From DASQPR01 sp963724705 (GTDB lineage Bacteria > Actinomycetota > Actinomycetes > Mycobacteriales > Micromonosporaceae), in contig CAVRVS010000004.1 of the NCBI GenBank assembly GCA_963724705.1, positions 1,612,001 through 1,676,000 on the forward strand: DNA of 64,000 nucleotides, in the 5' to 3' direction. How positions within the stretch are numbered: position 1 is the first letter of the stretch; each line of letters begins with the position of its first letter. The notes under the pieces are model-generated. The model did not search any database and was not told the DNA's origin. It saw only the letters and a program-made list of their open reading frames with translations. Shown here piece after piece: positions 51,720 through 60,575 of this stretch. The position numbers and the translations under genes are program-made.

Positions 51720-54446
51720 GTGGCCAGCCTCGACACCTTCGGTGCGAAGAGCCAGCTACGCGTCGGTGACGCGAGCTATGACATCTACGAGATCAGCAAG
51801 GTGGCGGGCCACGAGCGCCTGCCGTTCAGCCTGAAGGTCCTGCTCGAGAACCTGCTGCGGACCGAGGACGGCGCGAACATCACCGCCGACCACATCCGGG
51901 CGCTGGGCCAGTGGGATGCCGAGGCCGAGCCGAGCGTGGAAATCCAGTTCACTCCGGCGCGCGTTCTGATGCAGGACTTCACCGGCGTGCCGTGCATCGT
52001 CGACCTGGCCACGATGCGTGAGGCCGTCCGCGATCTCGGCGGCGACGCGTCGAAGGTCAACCCGCTTGCGCCGGCCGAGCTCGTCATCGACCATTCCGTC
52101 ATCGCCGACGTCTTCGGCCGCGAGGACGCGTTTGAGCGCAACGTCGAGTTCGAGTACGGCCGCAACAAGGAGCGCTACCAGTTCCTGCGCTGGGGTCAGA
52201 CCGCGTTCAACGAGTTCAAGGTCGTCCCGCCCGGCACGGGCATCGTGCACCAGGTCAACATCGAGCACCTTGCGCGCGTGGTGATGGACCGCGATGGCAC
52301 GGCTTATCCGGACACGGTCGTCGGCACCGACTCGCATACCACGATGGTCAACGGCCTCGGGGTGCTCGGTTGGGGTGTCGGCGGTATCGAGGCCGAGGCC
52401 GCGATGCTCGGCCAGCCGGTCTCGATGCTGATCCCGCGCGTCGTCGGCTTCAAGCTCACCGGCACGCTGCCGGAGGGCACCACGGCTACCGACCTCGTGC
52501 TCACCATTACGCAACTGCTGCGCAAGCACGGCGTGGTCGGCAAGTTCGTGGAGTTCTACGGCGACGGCGTGACGGCCGTACCGCTCGCGAACCGGGCCAC
52601 CATCGGCAACATGAGCCCCGAGTTCGGCTCGACCGCGGCCATCTTCCCGATCGATGACGAGACGGTCCGCTACCTCAAGCTCACCGGCCGGTCGGCCGAG
52701 CAGGTCGCACTGGTCGAGGCGTACGCGAAGGCGCAGGGCCTGTGGCACGACCCGGCCGTCGCACCGGTCTACTCCGAATACCTCGAGCTCGACCTCGGCA
52801 CCATCGTGCCGTCGATCGCGGGGCCGAAGCGGCCGCAGGACCGCGTCGCGCTGTCCGACGCGAAGGACAACTTCCGCTCGGTGCTGCCGAACTACGCGGC
52901 CGAGGATGACGTCGACGAGCAGAGCGAGGAGAGTTTCCCCGCCTCCGACGCGCCGTCGTCGAACTCGCGCGCGAATGGCGGTCGGCCGCACAAGCCGACG
53001 CTCGTGACCGCCGAGGACGGCACCACGTACGAATTGGACCACGGCTCCGTCGTCATTGCGTCGATCACGTCGTGTACGAACACGTCAAACCCGCAAGTGA
53101 TGATCGGTGCGGCACTGCTCGCGCGCAACGCCGTCGACCGCGGTCTCGCGCGCAAGCCGTGGGTGAAGACCACGCTGGCGCCGGGTTCCAAGGTCGTCAT
53201 GGACTACTACGAGAAGGCCGGCCTGGTGCCGTACCTCGACAAGCTCGGCTTCAACCTGGTCGGCTACGGCTGCACGACGTGCATCGGCAACTCCGGCCCG
53301 CTGCCGGACGAGGTGTCGGCCGCGGTCAACGAGGCCGACCTCGCCGTCGTCTCGGTGCTGTCCGGCAACCGGAACTTCGAGGGCCGGATCAACCCCGACG
53401 TGAAGATGAACTACCTCGCGTCGCCGCCGCTCGTCGTGGCGTACGCGATCGCCGGCACGATGGACATCGACCTCACGACCGAGGCGCTCGGAACCGATGC
53501 GGACGGCAAGCCGGTGATGCTGGCCGACATTTGGCCGAGCCCGCGTGATGTCCAGGACGTGATCGACGTCGCGGTGAACGCGGAGATGTTCGCCAAGGAC
53601 TACTCCGACGTGTTCGCCGGTGACGAGCGGTGGACCTCGCTGCCGACGCCGACCGGTCAGGTGTTCGAGTGGGAGGACACGTCGACGTACGTACGCAAGC
53701 CGCCGTACTTCGAAGGCATGTCGTCCCGGCCGGCTCCGGTCACCGACATCGAGGGCGCGCGCGTGCTGGCAAAGCTGGGCGACTCGGTCACCACGGATCA
53801 CATCTCGCCGGCCGGCAACATCAAGGCCGACTCCCCCGCCGGCGCGTACCTGTCCGGGCACGGCGTCGATCGGAAGGAGTTCAACTCGTACGGCTCTCGG
53901 CGTGGCAACCACGAGGTGATGATCCGCGGCACGTTCGCCAACATCCGGCTGCGCAACCAGCTGGTGCCCGGTATCGAGGGCGGCTTCACCCGCAACCTGC
54001 TGACGGGCGAGCAGACGACGATCTTCGACGCATCGACCGCGTACCAGCAGGCCGGTATTCCCCTGGTCATCCTGGCCGGCAAGGAATATGGCACCGGTTC
54101 GTCGCGCGACTGGGCGGCCAAGGGAACGGCGCTGCTCGGCGTCCGCGCGGTCATCGCCGAAGGCTACGAGCGCATCCACCGCTCCAACTTGATCGGCATG
54201 GGTGTGCTGCCCCTGCAGTTCCCGGCCGGCCAGACGGCCGACACGCTCGGACTCACCGGCCACGAGACGTTCGCCATCACCGGCGTGACCGCGCTGAACA
54301 ACGGCCAGACGCCGAATACCGTGCACGTGAAGGCCGGCGACGTCGAGTTCGACGCGGTCGTCCGGATCGACACGCCCGGTGAGGCCGACTACTACCGGCA
54401 CGGCGGCATCCTGCAGTTCGTGCTGCGCAAGATGCTCGACGTCTAA
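51720..54446 (+). CDS. acn: Aconitate hydratase A
   Basis: 908 residues from the GTG at 51720, preceded by GAGGAG; the upstream open frame is unrelated. Fe-S Cys occur in I-T-S-C-T-N-T-S-N-P and G-Y-G-C-T-T-C-I-G-N-S-G. H-Q-V-N-I-E-H-L, G-T-D-S-H-T-T-M and G-S-S-R-D-W-A-A-K-G complete the active site. A low-complexity insert (about residues 398-430, D-V-D-E-Q-S-E-E-S) between domains is usual in actinobacterial AcnA. It isomerises citrate to isocitrate in the TCA cycle and, without iron, can bind RNA. The AcnR-like gene lies 5.4 kb downstream. Confidence 0.97.
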   Translation: MASLDTFGAKSQLRVGDASYDIYEISKVAGHERLPFSLKVLLENLLRTEDGANITADHIRALGQWDAEAEPSVEIQFTPARVLMQDFTGVPCIVDLATMREAVRDLGGDASKVNPLAPAELVIDHSVIADVFGREDAFERNVEFEYGRNKERYQFLRWGQTAFNEFKVVPPGTGIVHQVNIEHLARVVMDRDGTAYPDTVVGTDSHTTMVNGLGVLGWGVGGIEAEAAMLGQPVSMLIPRVVGFKLTGTLPEGTTATDLVLTITQLLRKHGVVGKFVEFYGDGVTAVPLANRATIGNMSPEFGSTAAIFPIDDETVRYLKLTGRSAEQVALVEAYAKAQGLWHDPAVAPVYSEYLELDLGTIVPSIAGPKRPQDRVALSDAKDNFRSVLPNYAAEDDVDEQSEESFPASDAPSSNSRANGGRPHKPTLVTAEDGTTYELDHGSVVIASITSCTNTSNPQVMIGAALLARNAVDRGLARKPWVKTTLAPGSKVVMDYYEKAGLVPYLDKLGFNLVGYGCTTCIGNSGPLPDEVSAAVNEADLAVVSVLSGNRNFEGRINPDVKMNYLASPPLVVAYAIAGTMDIDLTTEALGTDADGKPVMLADIWPSPRDVQDVIDVAVNAEMFAKDYSDVFAGDERWTSLPTPTGQVFEWEDTSTYVRKPPYFEGMSSRPAPVTDIEGARVLAKLGDSVTTDHISPAGNIKADSPAGAYLSGHGVDRKEFNSYGSRRGNHEVMIRGTFANIRLRNQLVPGIEGGFTRNLLTGEQTTIFDASTAYQQAGIPLVILAGKEYGTGSSRDWAAKGTALLGVRAVIAEGYERIHRSNLIGMGVLPLQFPAGQTADTLGLTGHETFAITGVTALNNGQTPNTVHVKAGDVEFDAVVRIDTPGEADYYRHGGILQFVLRKMLDV

Positions 54447-54462
54447 CCACAGGTTCGTTCTG

Positions 54463-54495
54463 CGCCCGGTCCGCGATGATGTCGCGGACCGGGCG
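54463..54495 (+). terminator. Aconitase terminator
   Basis: A perfect 14-bp stem (54463-54476 with 54482-54495) around a TGATG loop, followed by TTGTT. It starts 17 bases after the acn stop codon, the strongest terminator of the window. Confidence 0.92.
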
Positions 54496-54521
54496 TTGTT
54501 CATTTCGCCGGTACTAAACAT

Positions 54522-55020
54522 GTCTAAGCGCCTGGACCGACGGTCGGCGCACCGTCCCTGCACGTGACACCGGACAGTCGGTCCGCCGTGCTTGTCTAAG
54601 CGCCTGGACCGACGGTCGGCGCACCGTCCCTGCACGTGACACCGGACAGTCGTTCCGCCGTGCTTGTCTAAGCGCCTGGACCGACGGTCGGCGCACCGTC
54701 CCTGCACGTGACACCGGACAGTCGTTCCGCCGTGCTTGTCTAAGCGCCTGGACCGACGGTCGGCGCACCGTCCCTGCACGTGACACCGGACAGTCGTTCC
54801 GCCATGCTTGTCTAAGCGCCTGGACCGAGGGTCGGCGCACCGTCCCTGCACGTGACACCGGACAGTCGTTCCGCCATGCTTGTCTAAGCGCCTGGACCGA
54901 CGGTCGGCGCACCGTCCCCGCACGTGACACCGGACAGTCGTTCCGCCGTGCTTGTCTAAGCGCCTGGACCGACGGTCGGCGCAGGTCTGTCTAGGCGCCG
55001 GAACCGTTGGTCGGCGCAGG
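54522..55020. repeat. Tandem array of six 72-bp units plus partial copies
   Basis: Units begin GTCTAAGCGCCTGGACCGAC at 54522, 54594, 54666, 54738, 54810 and 54882, a partial one at 54954 and a diverged half at 54984-55020. Units differ at only a few positions, so the array expanded recently. Each contains a hairpin core GCGCC-TG-GACC-GAC-GGTC-GGCGC and a conserved tail with CACGTGAC. The final diverged copy supplies the end codons and TAG stop of the FAD gene. Apparent open frames through the array are artefacts of the 72-bp period (24 codons). Confidence 0.97.
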
Positions 55021-56332
55021 CGCGGGCGTCGCCGGTCCGCTCGATTGGCGGGATCGCAGCGGGGCGGTCACGACGCCGGCGACGCTCCGCAGACCGGCCG
55101 AGACGCCACGCAGGCCGGCGGCCGCCATCTCGCGCGGTCCGACGATGCGGGCGAGATTGCGCGGCGTGAAGTACTCGCCCATCGGCACCGCACCAGCGAG
55201 CACGCCCAGGAACTCGTCGATCCGCTGTTGGCTGCGAGCGATCGAGCGGAAGAGCATCTCACCGCCGGGCTTCGGCCGGAACGACGCCAGGTCGGTCGTG
55301 AAGTCGTACATGGCGCGGGTGCGTACGTCTCGCGCCGCTTGATGGGTGGACAGTGCCTCGTCCAGCGGTCGGGCGCCGCCGAGCCCGTCGATGACGGCGG
55401 CCGACAGGAACTCCGCGTCGCGCAATGCGTGGCCGATGCCCTGGCCGGTGATCGGATCCATCACGAGACCGGCGTCGCCGACGAGCGCCCAGCCCGGACC
55501 GTACGGCTGGCGGTAGACGTTCGGCACGTCCGGCGTGGCCCGGACGTGCTCGACCCGCGTTGCGGCCCGGGCGCGCTCGCCAAGATCGCCAGCGCGATCG
55601 AAGGTCGCCAGCATCGCCCGGTCGACATCGGCGTGGAACGCACCGAACTCGGCGGCCGGCACCGCGATGTACGTGATCGCCAGGCCATCGTTCGTGGGCC
55701 ACACGCCGATCGCCCGGTTCGGTCGCGCGTACATTTCGCCGCCGTCGATCGTGAGACCGTCCCAGTACGCGTACACGGCGCCGGAGCGGGACGGTCGTTC
55801 GTCGTACGCCCGGGCGCCGACCGTACGCGCGACCAGCGAGTGCTTGCCGTCGGCACCGATGACGAGTGGCGCCTTGATCTCGACCACCGAGCGCCCGCCG
55901 CCGCGCTTCGTGCCTCGGATGCCGATCGACCCGGCCGTCCGCCATGACGACGTCGGCCGCGTCGAACCCTTCGATGATCTCGGCGCCGGCCGATCGGGCC
56001 GCGGTCACCAGGATCGTGTCGAGCACCGTACGGCGTGGGCTATAGACGGCGTCGACGCCGTCGAAACGCGGATAGTGGCCGCGGAACGCAACCGGACCCG
56101 GGTCAAACCGCGCGGTGCGCGTGGCCGGGCAGTTGCTGGCGATCACCGCCTCGAGCAGCCCCCATCGGGCCAGACAGGCGACACCGGGCAGCTGGACCTG
56201 ATGCGTGGAGAGCGTGTCACTCGGGAACCGCGCTCGGTCCACGGCCGCGACCCGCAACCCGGCCCGGGCGAGCAGCATCGCGGTCGCCGCTCCGGCTGGC
56301 CGCGCTCCCACGATGACGACGTCGTACGACAT
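54991..56332 (-). pseudogene. FAD-dependent oxidoreductase (geranylgeranyl reductase-like), frameshifted
   Basis: From ATG 56332 (SD AAGGAGG) the frame gives V-V-I-V-G-A-R-P-A-G-A-A-T, the FAD dinucleotide motif, and continues to about residue 135, then becomes Arg-rich. The second frame (54991 to about 55920) holds the rest: P-L-V-I-G-A-D-G-K-H-S, then G-D-A-G-L-V-M-D-P-I-T-G-Q-G-I-G. Removing one base near 55923-55928 joins them as D-G-R-V-I-G-I-R-G-T-K-R. Full-length product would be about 446 residues, group of FAD monooxygenases/reductases. It is divergent from, and probably repressed by, the TetR gene. Confidence 0.85.
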
Positions 56333-56344
56333 GGCCGCCTCCTT

Positions 56345-56387
56345 GCGCAACAGCGTTACGTTACCTTGTAACGTAACGCTGTTGCGC
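56345..56387. promoter_or_regulatory. Perfect 20-bp inverted repeat operator
   Basis: GCGCAACAGCGTTACGTTAC (56345-56364) and its exact complement (56368-56387) flank CTT. It fills the gap between the FAD gene (SD at 56338-56344) and the TetR gene, with GTTACGTTAC containing a direct half repeat. A TetR dimer site of this length and symmetry is expected to control both genes. Confidence 0.88.
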
Positions 56388-56393
56388 TATTCT
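56366..56393 (+). promoter_or_regulatory. Promoter of the TetR gene inside the operator; leaderless start
   Basis: TTGTAA (56366-56371) and TATTCT (56388-56393) are 16 bases apart. Transcription would begin about seven bases later, at 56400, the A of the ATG, so the mRNA would be leaderless. There is also no SD before that ATG. The -35 lies in the right arm of the palindrome. Confidence 0.65.
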
Positions 56394-56399
56394 GTAAAG

Positions 56400-57002
56400 A
56401 TGGGTCGACCACGAGAACATGGTCCGCAGACGCGGCAGGCGCTGCTCGACGCGGGCACCCGGATCGTCGGTGCCGAAGGGGCGGGCGCGGTAGCACTGCG
56501 CCGGGTGGCCGACGAAGCGGGAACCACCACACGCGCGGTCTATAGCCTGTTCGGCGACAAGGACGGGCTGCTCCGGGCGCTGTTCACGATTGCGGCTGAG
56601 ACCATGCGCCGGCACCACGAGGCCGTGCCGGTCGATCCGGACGACCCGACCCGCGAGTTCCCACCCCTCGCCCTGGCCTATCGGGCCGCCGCCCGCGAGC
56701 AGCCGGCGCTCTACGACCTGTGGTTCGGCCGGGTCACCCCGGACATGAAGCTCTCCGAGGAGGACGCCGCGCTCGCGTACCGATCGTTCGAGCGGGTGCT
56801 CGACGCGATCCGGCGCTGCATCGAGGCCGGCCGGTTCCCCGACCGCGAACCCATGCAGATCGGTCTTGAGCTGTTCGGCCTCGTCCACGGCCTGGCCTCA
56901 CTCGAACTCCGCGGCTTCTTCCCGGACGACGCGATCGCGCGCGCAACGTGGACGGACGGCATCGGCGCACTCGTGCACGGCATCGAGACCGCTCCCCGCT
57001 GA
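56400..57002 (+). CDS. TetR-family repressor
   Basis: 200 residues from ATG 56400. N-terminal HTH: R-R-V-A-D-E-A-G-T-T-T-R-A-V-Y-S-L-F-G-D-K-D-G-L-L (about 33-57), preceded by T-R-Q-A-L-L-D-A-G. The C-terminal domain is a TetR_C_33-like helical ligand domain with W-F-G-R-V. It faces the FAD oxidoreductase gene with a palindromic operator between; a ligand that this oxidoreductase modifies is the likely inducer. Its stop is 13 bp from the RIO kinase stop. Confidence 0.93.
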   Translation: MGRPREHGPQTRQALLDAGTRIVGAEGAGAVALRRVADEAGTTTRAVYSLFGDKDGLLRALFTIAAETMRRHHEAVPVDPDDPTREFPPLALAYRAAAREQPALYDLWFGRVTPDMKLSEEDAALAYRSFERVLDAIRRCIEAGRFPDREPMQIGLELFGLVHGLASLELRGFFPDDAIARATWTDGIGALVHGIETAPR

Positions 57003-57015
57003 TGTGCGGCACCGG

Positions 57016-57936
57016 CTAGCGGATGTTCGCCTCGGCGATCAGCTCCTCGGCTAACTCGTCGCCGGACACGTCCAGCCCACGGCTACGGAACCAGGTCGCG
57101 ACGTTGGCCGCGTCGCGGATCAGGAAATCGCGACCCTGCGGATTGGCCACCACGTCGACGATCTGCGGCAGGTCGATGAGGACCAGACGGCCGTCGTGCA
57201 CGAGGATGTTGTACGCCGACAGGTCGCCATGGGCGAAGCCGGCCCGTGCCATCAGGCCGACGGCGGCCACCAACTGTGCCCAGAGATCTGGCAGGTCGGC
57301 GGTCTCGGCGCGCACCTGCGCTAGGCGTGGGGCGGCCTGCCGAGTCTCGGCGTCGCCGATGAATTCCTGCAACAGCTCGGTGCCGAGAATCTGCACCGGA
57401 TACGGCACCGGCACGCCGAGCACGTACAGCCGTGTCAACGCGCCGAACTCCGCGTTGGCCCACTGTGTCGCGATCATCTGCATACCGGTCGTCGTCCGCT
57501 TGGCCATCGCCCGGTTGTCGCGCGACTCTCGGACGCGGCGACCCTCGAGGTAACCGGCGTCGCGGTGGAACAGCCGGTGCTGCGAAGCCCGGTAGCGCTT
57601 GGCCGCGAGCAGGCAGCGCCGATCGGTCCGCGGAATGCCGCGCTCGACCAGGAAGACGTCGGCTTCCTTACCGGTCTTCAGGATGCCGAGCTCAGTGTCG
57701 GCGGCGGCCAGATCGGTAACGAGCCAATTCGGGTACGGCTGCGGGCCGCGCTGCCCGGCGGTCGGCACATCCCAGGTTGACCACCGGTCGGCGCCATCGA
57801 TTTCGTCGATTTCCCACGCCTCGTATTCGGGCGTGTCGACGGCTTCGCGGCTGGTGCGCTTGTGGAACGTGGGGTCGTCGTCATCGAAGCGACGGCGCTT
57901 GGTTACGCGCGAGAACCCCGAGTCTTGGTCACGCAA
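57016..57936 (-). CDS. RIO1-type atypical protein kinase
   Basis: 306 residues; I chose TTG 57936, which has GAAGGA at six to eight bases; no ATG or GTG lies upstream in frame before a Arg-rich region. The RIO core is present: K-T-G-K-E-A-D-V-F-L-V, the ATP-binding Lys in A-A-K-R-Y-R, the catalytic loop G-F-A-H-G-D-L-S-A-Y-N-I-L and the metal site L-I-D-L-P-Q-I-V-D. Bacterial RIO kinases have unclear substrates. Acidic, Asp-rich N-terminus. Confidence 0.9.
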   Translation of the reverse strand: MRDQDSGFSRVTKRRRFDDDDPTFHKRTSREAVDTPEYEAWEIDEIDGADRWSTWDVPTAGQRGPQPYPNWLVTDLAAADTELGILKTGKEADVFLVERGIPRTDRRCLLAAKRYRASQHRLFHRDAGYLEGRRVRESRDNRAMAKRTTTGMQMIATQWANAEFGALTRLYVLGVPVPYPVQILGTELLQEFIGDAETRQAAPRLAQVRAETADLPDLWAQLVAAVGLMARAGFAHGDLSAYNILVHDGRLVLIDLPQIVDVVANPQGRDFLIRDAANVATWFRSRGLDVSGDELAEELIAEANIR

Positions 57937-58127
57937 GGTGAAGATCCTTCGGTCGAATGGACGGTACGGCGGACGCAAGGCACGACAAAGGCGGCCATGA
58001 TTCCCCCTCCTTCCACTCGACCGGGACATCCCGGCGGCGACGCATCGCCCGTGAGTGCGGCGCAACTGCTCCGCACGTGACGCCGGCAGCATAACGAGGG
58101 CGCCGCCGGGCCGGTCAACCGAATTTC

Positions 58128-58778
58128 TCAGCGACTGTTGCCCAGGATCGCGGCCAGCGCCGAGATCGGGCCGTCGGCGGTCACGGTCGGGCTGAAGCGC
58201 GGCTCGGTCCACCGGCGGCCGCGATGAAGCCACACGCTTCGAATCCCGAGCGCCATCGCGCCGCCAATGTCGGAGTTCGGGCTGTCGCCGATCATCCAGG
58301 CGTCCTCGAACGGCATTCGTGCACGTTCGGCCGCAAGGCGGAAGATCCGCGGATCGGGCTTGCCGACGCCGACCTCCTCCGAGATCACCCAGTCGGCAAC
58401 GTAACGGTCCAGCCCGGTCATTCGGATCTTGGCTTCCTGCTGCCGGATGGCGCCGTTGGACACGACCACCGGCACCCAACCGGCGTTCCCGGCTATCTCC
58501 ACAGCACACGCAACGAGCGGGTCGAGGCGACTGTGCGCAACGACGCCGTCGTGCAGCGCCTCGATCAGGTCGATTGTGGAGATCGCCAGGCCGTAGCGCG
58601 ACCGTATCGCTTCCGCGACGTCCCAGCGCGACGTCCGGCCGTCGTTGTCGACCGCCACCAGCCAATCCAGGTCGCAGGCGGGTGCTCCGATGCGTGTCAA
58701 CACCTCGCGAGCCAGGGCGCGGAAGGGCCCGGCCCGGTCGATCAGAGTGTTGTCGAGGTCCAGGAGCAACAGCGGCAC
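58128..58778 (-). CDS. HAD-superfamily phosphatase
   Basis: 216 residues. Motif I L-D-L-D-N-T-L-I (Asp nucleophile near 7), motif II V-V-S-N-G-A, motif III Lys in V-G-K-P-D-P and motif IV G-D-S-P-N-S-D-I. A helical cap (C1) lies after motif I. The enzyme resembles pyrimidine-nucleotidase/phosphoglycolate phosphatase-like HADs. Stands alone, same strand as the RIO and nitrilase genes. Confidence 0.92.
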   Translation of the reverse strand: MPLLLLDLDNTLIDRAGPFRALAREVLTRIGAPACDLDWLVAVDNDGRTSRWDVAEAIRSRYGLAISTIDLIEALHDGVVAHSRLDPLVACAVEIAGNAGWVPVVVSNGAIRQQEAKIRMTGLDRYVADWVISEEVGVGKPDPRIFRLAAERARMPFEDAWMIGDSPNSDIGGAMALGIRSVWLHRGRRWTEPRFSPTVTADGPISALAAILGNSR

Positions 58779-58911
58779 GCGCGCACACTACGTGAGGATT
58801 GCGGCCCGGGACTAGTCCCCGAACTGACTCGCTGAACAGGTTGACGTCCATCGACGTACGACGACCGGGATTTCCCTCGCATATCGCCCGATCTGGCCCC
58901 GTCCAGCCGGC

Positions 58912-59757
58912 TCAGACGACCGCGATCTCCACGCGACCGCCGAAGTCCGTACGCCGGTCGGTCAGCATCGAGTGGGCAGCGCGTACGGCCGCGACATGCG
59001 CTGGATCGAGATCCGCCACGACGACGTGCTCGCCCACGTCCGGTGCCCGGACGACGGCCCGCCCCTCCGGCTCGTAGATCGCCGCTCCCCCATTGAACGT
59101 CCACGGCGCCGGACCGCCGACCGAGTTCGCGAACACGACGTACATCGTGTTGTCCAGCGCCCGCGCGGCGTAGTAGACGTCCCGGCGGTGCTCCGAACCG
59201 AGTACGTATCCGCTGGGGACGAGGTATCCGTCGGCGCCGGCCAGCGCGACCGCTCGACCGTGCTCCGGGAAGCAGCCGTCATAACAGATGCCGAGGCCGA
59301 ACCGCCAGTCGTCGATCGTGATGGTGGCACCATGCTCACCGGCGACGAACAGCGCCTGCTCGTCCGGGCCCCAGAGCTGCTGCTTGTCATAGGCGGCGGT
59401 GACCGTGCCGGACCGGTCGACGACAAGCGACGAGCAGGTCCGGCGACCGTCCGCATGGCGTACCGGCGAACCGACGACCACGACCGCGCGGTGCTCGCGG
59501 GCCGCGACCCGCAGCGGGTCCAGCCGTGGATCGCCAATGGCCCGGTCCTCGTCCGCGACCAGGTCCGTCGCTGGTTGCGCAGAGAGAGCCGGCGGGTGGT
59601 ACGCCGAAAGAAACAGCTCCGGCAGCACGACGATCGTGGCGCCGGACACCGCGGCCTGCCCGACGAGCCGGGCGGCGGTCGCGACGTTGGCCGGTACGTC
59701 GCCCGGCACCGCCTCGGCCTGGACGGCGGCGACCCGGATCGGATTCATGCGCGTCAT
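58912..59757 (-). CDS. Carbon-nitrogen hydrolase (nitrilase superfamily)
   Basis: 281 residues. Glu-Lys-Cys triad: Glu 47 in V-L-P-E-L-F-L, Lys in Y-D-K-Q-Q-L-W and Cys in G-I-C-Y-D-G-C-F-P-E. An ATG three codons in (59748) is an alternative. Members hydrolyse amides, carbamoyl groups or nitriles; N-carbamoylputrescine amidase-like and omega-amidase-like enzymes share these motifs. Divergent from the AcnR-like gene. Confidence 0.92.
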   Translation of the reverse strand: MTRMNPIRVAAVQAEAVPGDVPANVATAARLVGQAAVSGATIVVLPELFLSAYHPPALSAQPATDLVADEDRAIGDPRLDPLRVAAREHRAVVVVGSPVRHADGRRTCSSLVVDRSGTVTAAYDKQQLWGPDEQALFVAGEHGATITIDDWRFGLGICYDGCFPEHGRAVALAGADGYLVPSGYVLGSEHRRDVYYAARALDNTMYVVFANSVGGPAPWTFNGGAAIYEPEGRAVVRAPDVGEHVVVADLDPAHVAAVRAAHSMLTDRRTDFGGRVEIAVV

Positions 59758-59839
59758 CGTCGCACGCGGCGTGGCTGGCGGCTATCTCAAGCCGTACATA
59801 CGGTTTGCAAGACGTCCATGTACCTGACACGATCGATGT

Positions 59840-60427
59840 GTGCCCAGAGTACGTCCTGATCAGCTCGCCGCCCGGCGACACGAGATCCTCGCGGGCGCGC
59901 GGGCATCGTTCGCGCGGTACGGCTATGAGGGCGCAACGGTACGGGTGCTCGAAAAGGAGACGGGACTGTCCCGGGGGGCGATCTTCCACCACTTCCGGGA
60001 CAAGGAATCGCTGTTCATCGCTGTCGCCGAGGATGACGCGGCCACGATGGTCGCTACGGTGGCCGAACACGGGCTCGTGCAGGTGATGCGCGATCTGGTA
60101 CGACGCCAGGACGCGGACACGGCCGGATGGCTCGGTAGTCAGCTCGAGGTGTCCCGTCGACTCCGTACCGACCCGGATTTCGCGTCGCGATGGTCGGCGC
60201 CTTCCGATGCGCTCGCCGCCGCCACCCGCGAGCGCCTGCGCCGCCAGCGGGACGCGGGCGTGCTGCGCAGCGACGTGCCGATCGACACGCTGGCGCAGTT
60301 CCTCGAGCTCGCCTACGACGGTCTGGTGCTCCACCTGGCGATCGGCCGGCCGGCCGGCGATCTCGAACCGGTGCTGGATCTGGTCGAGGCTGCCGTGCGC
60401 CGACAGACGCCGCCCGCCAGCGCTTAG
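59840..60427 (+). CDS. acnR: TetR-family regulator, AcnR-like
   Basis: 195 residues from GTG 59840. HTH: R-V-L-E-K-E-T-G-L-S-R-G-A-I-F-H-H-F-R-D-K-E-S-L-F. From A-A-R-R-H-E-I-L-A-G-A-R through the C-terminal L-D-L-V-E-A-A-V-R it resembles AcnR, the repressor of aconitase in Corynebacterium and the gene next to acn in mycobacteria. Here it is 5.4 kb from acn. Role inferred: citrate- and metal-responsive repression of acn. The gap upstream has GTACAT and ATGTAC half-sites (about 59796-59821). Confidence 0.8.
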   Translation: MPRVRPDQLAARRHEILAGARASFARYGYEGATVRVLEKETGLSRGAIFHHFRDKESLFIAVAEDDAATMVATVAEHGLVQVMRDLVRRQDADTAGWLGSQLEVSRRLRTDPDFASRWSAPSDALAAATRERLRRQRDAGVLRSDVPIDTLAQFLELAYDGLVLHLAIGRPAGDLEPVLDLVEAAVRRQTPPASA

Positions 60428-60575
60428 CCGTCCCAGGAACGCGATGTCGGCGTTTTGGAGCCTTCTGATCGCCGTCTGATTTTGAGTCCGCTGGCCACGG
60501 ATGCTTTGTGCCACAACGGTTTCAGCCCGCTCTTTGAGCGCCGGGATTGTCGCACGGGTGTGCGATTGTGGTGTC

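Noticed and set aside
53085..54923. 612-residue minus-strand open frame across the repeat array
   Set aside because: The repeat period of 72 bp keeps any frame open; the rest lies antisense to aconitase and is Arg-rich.
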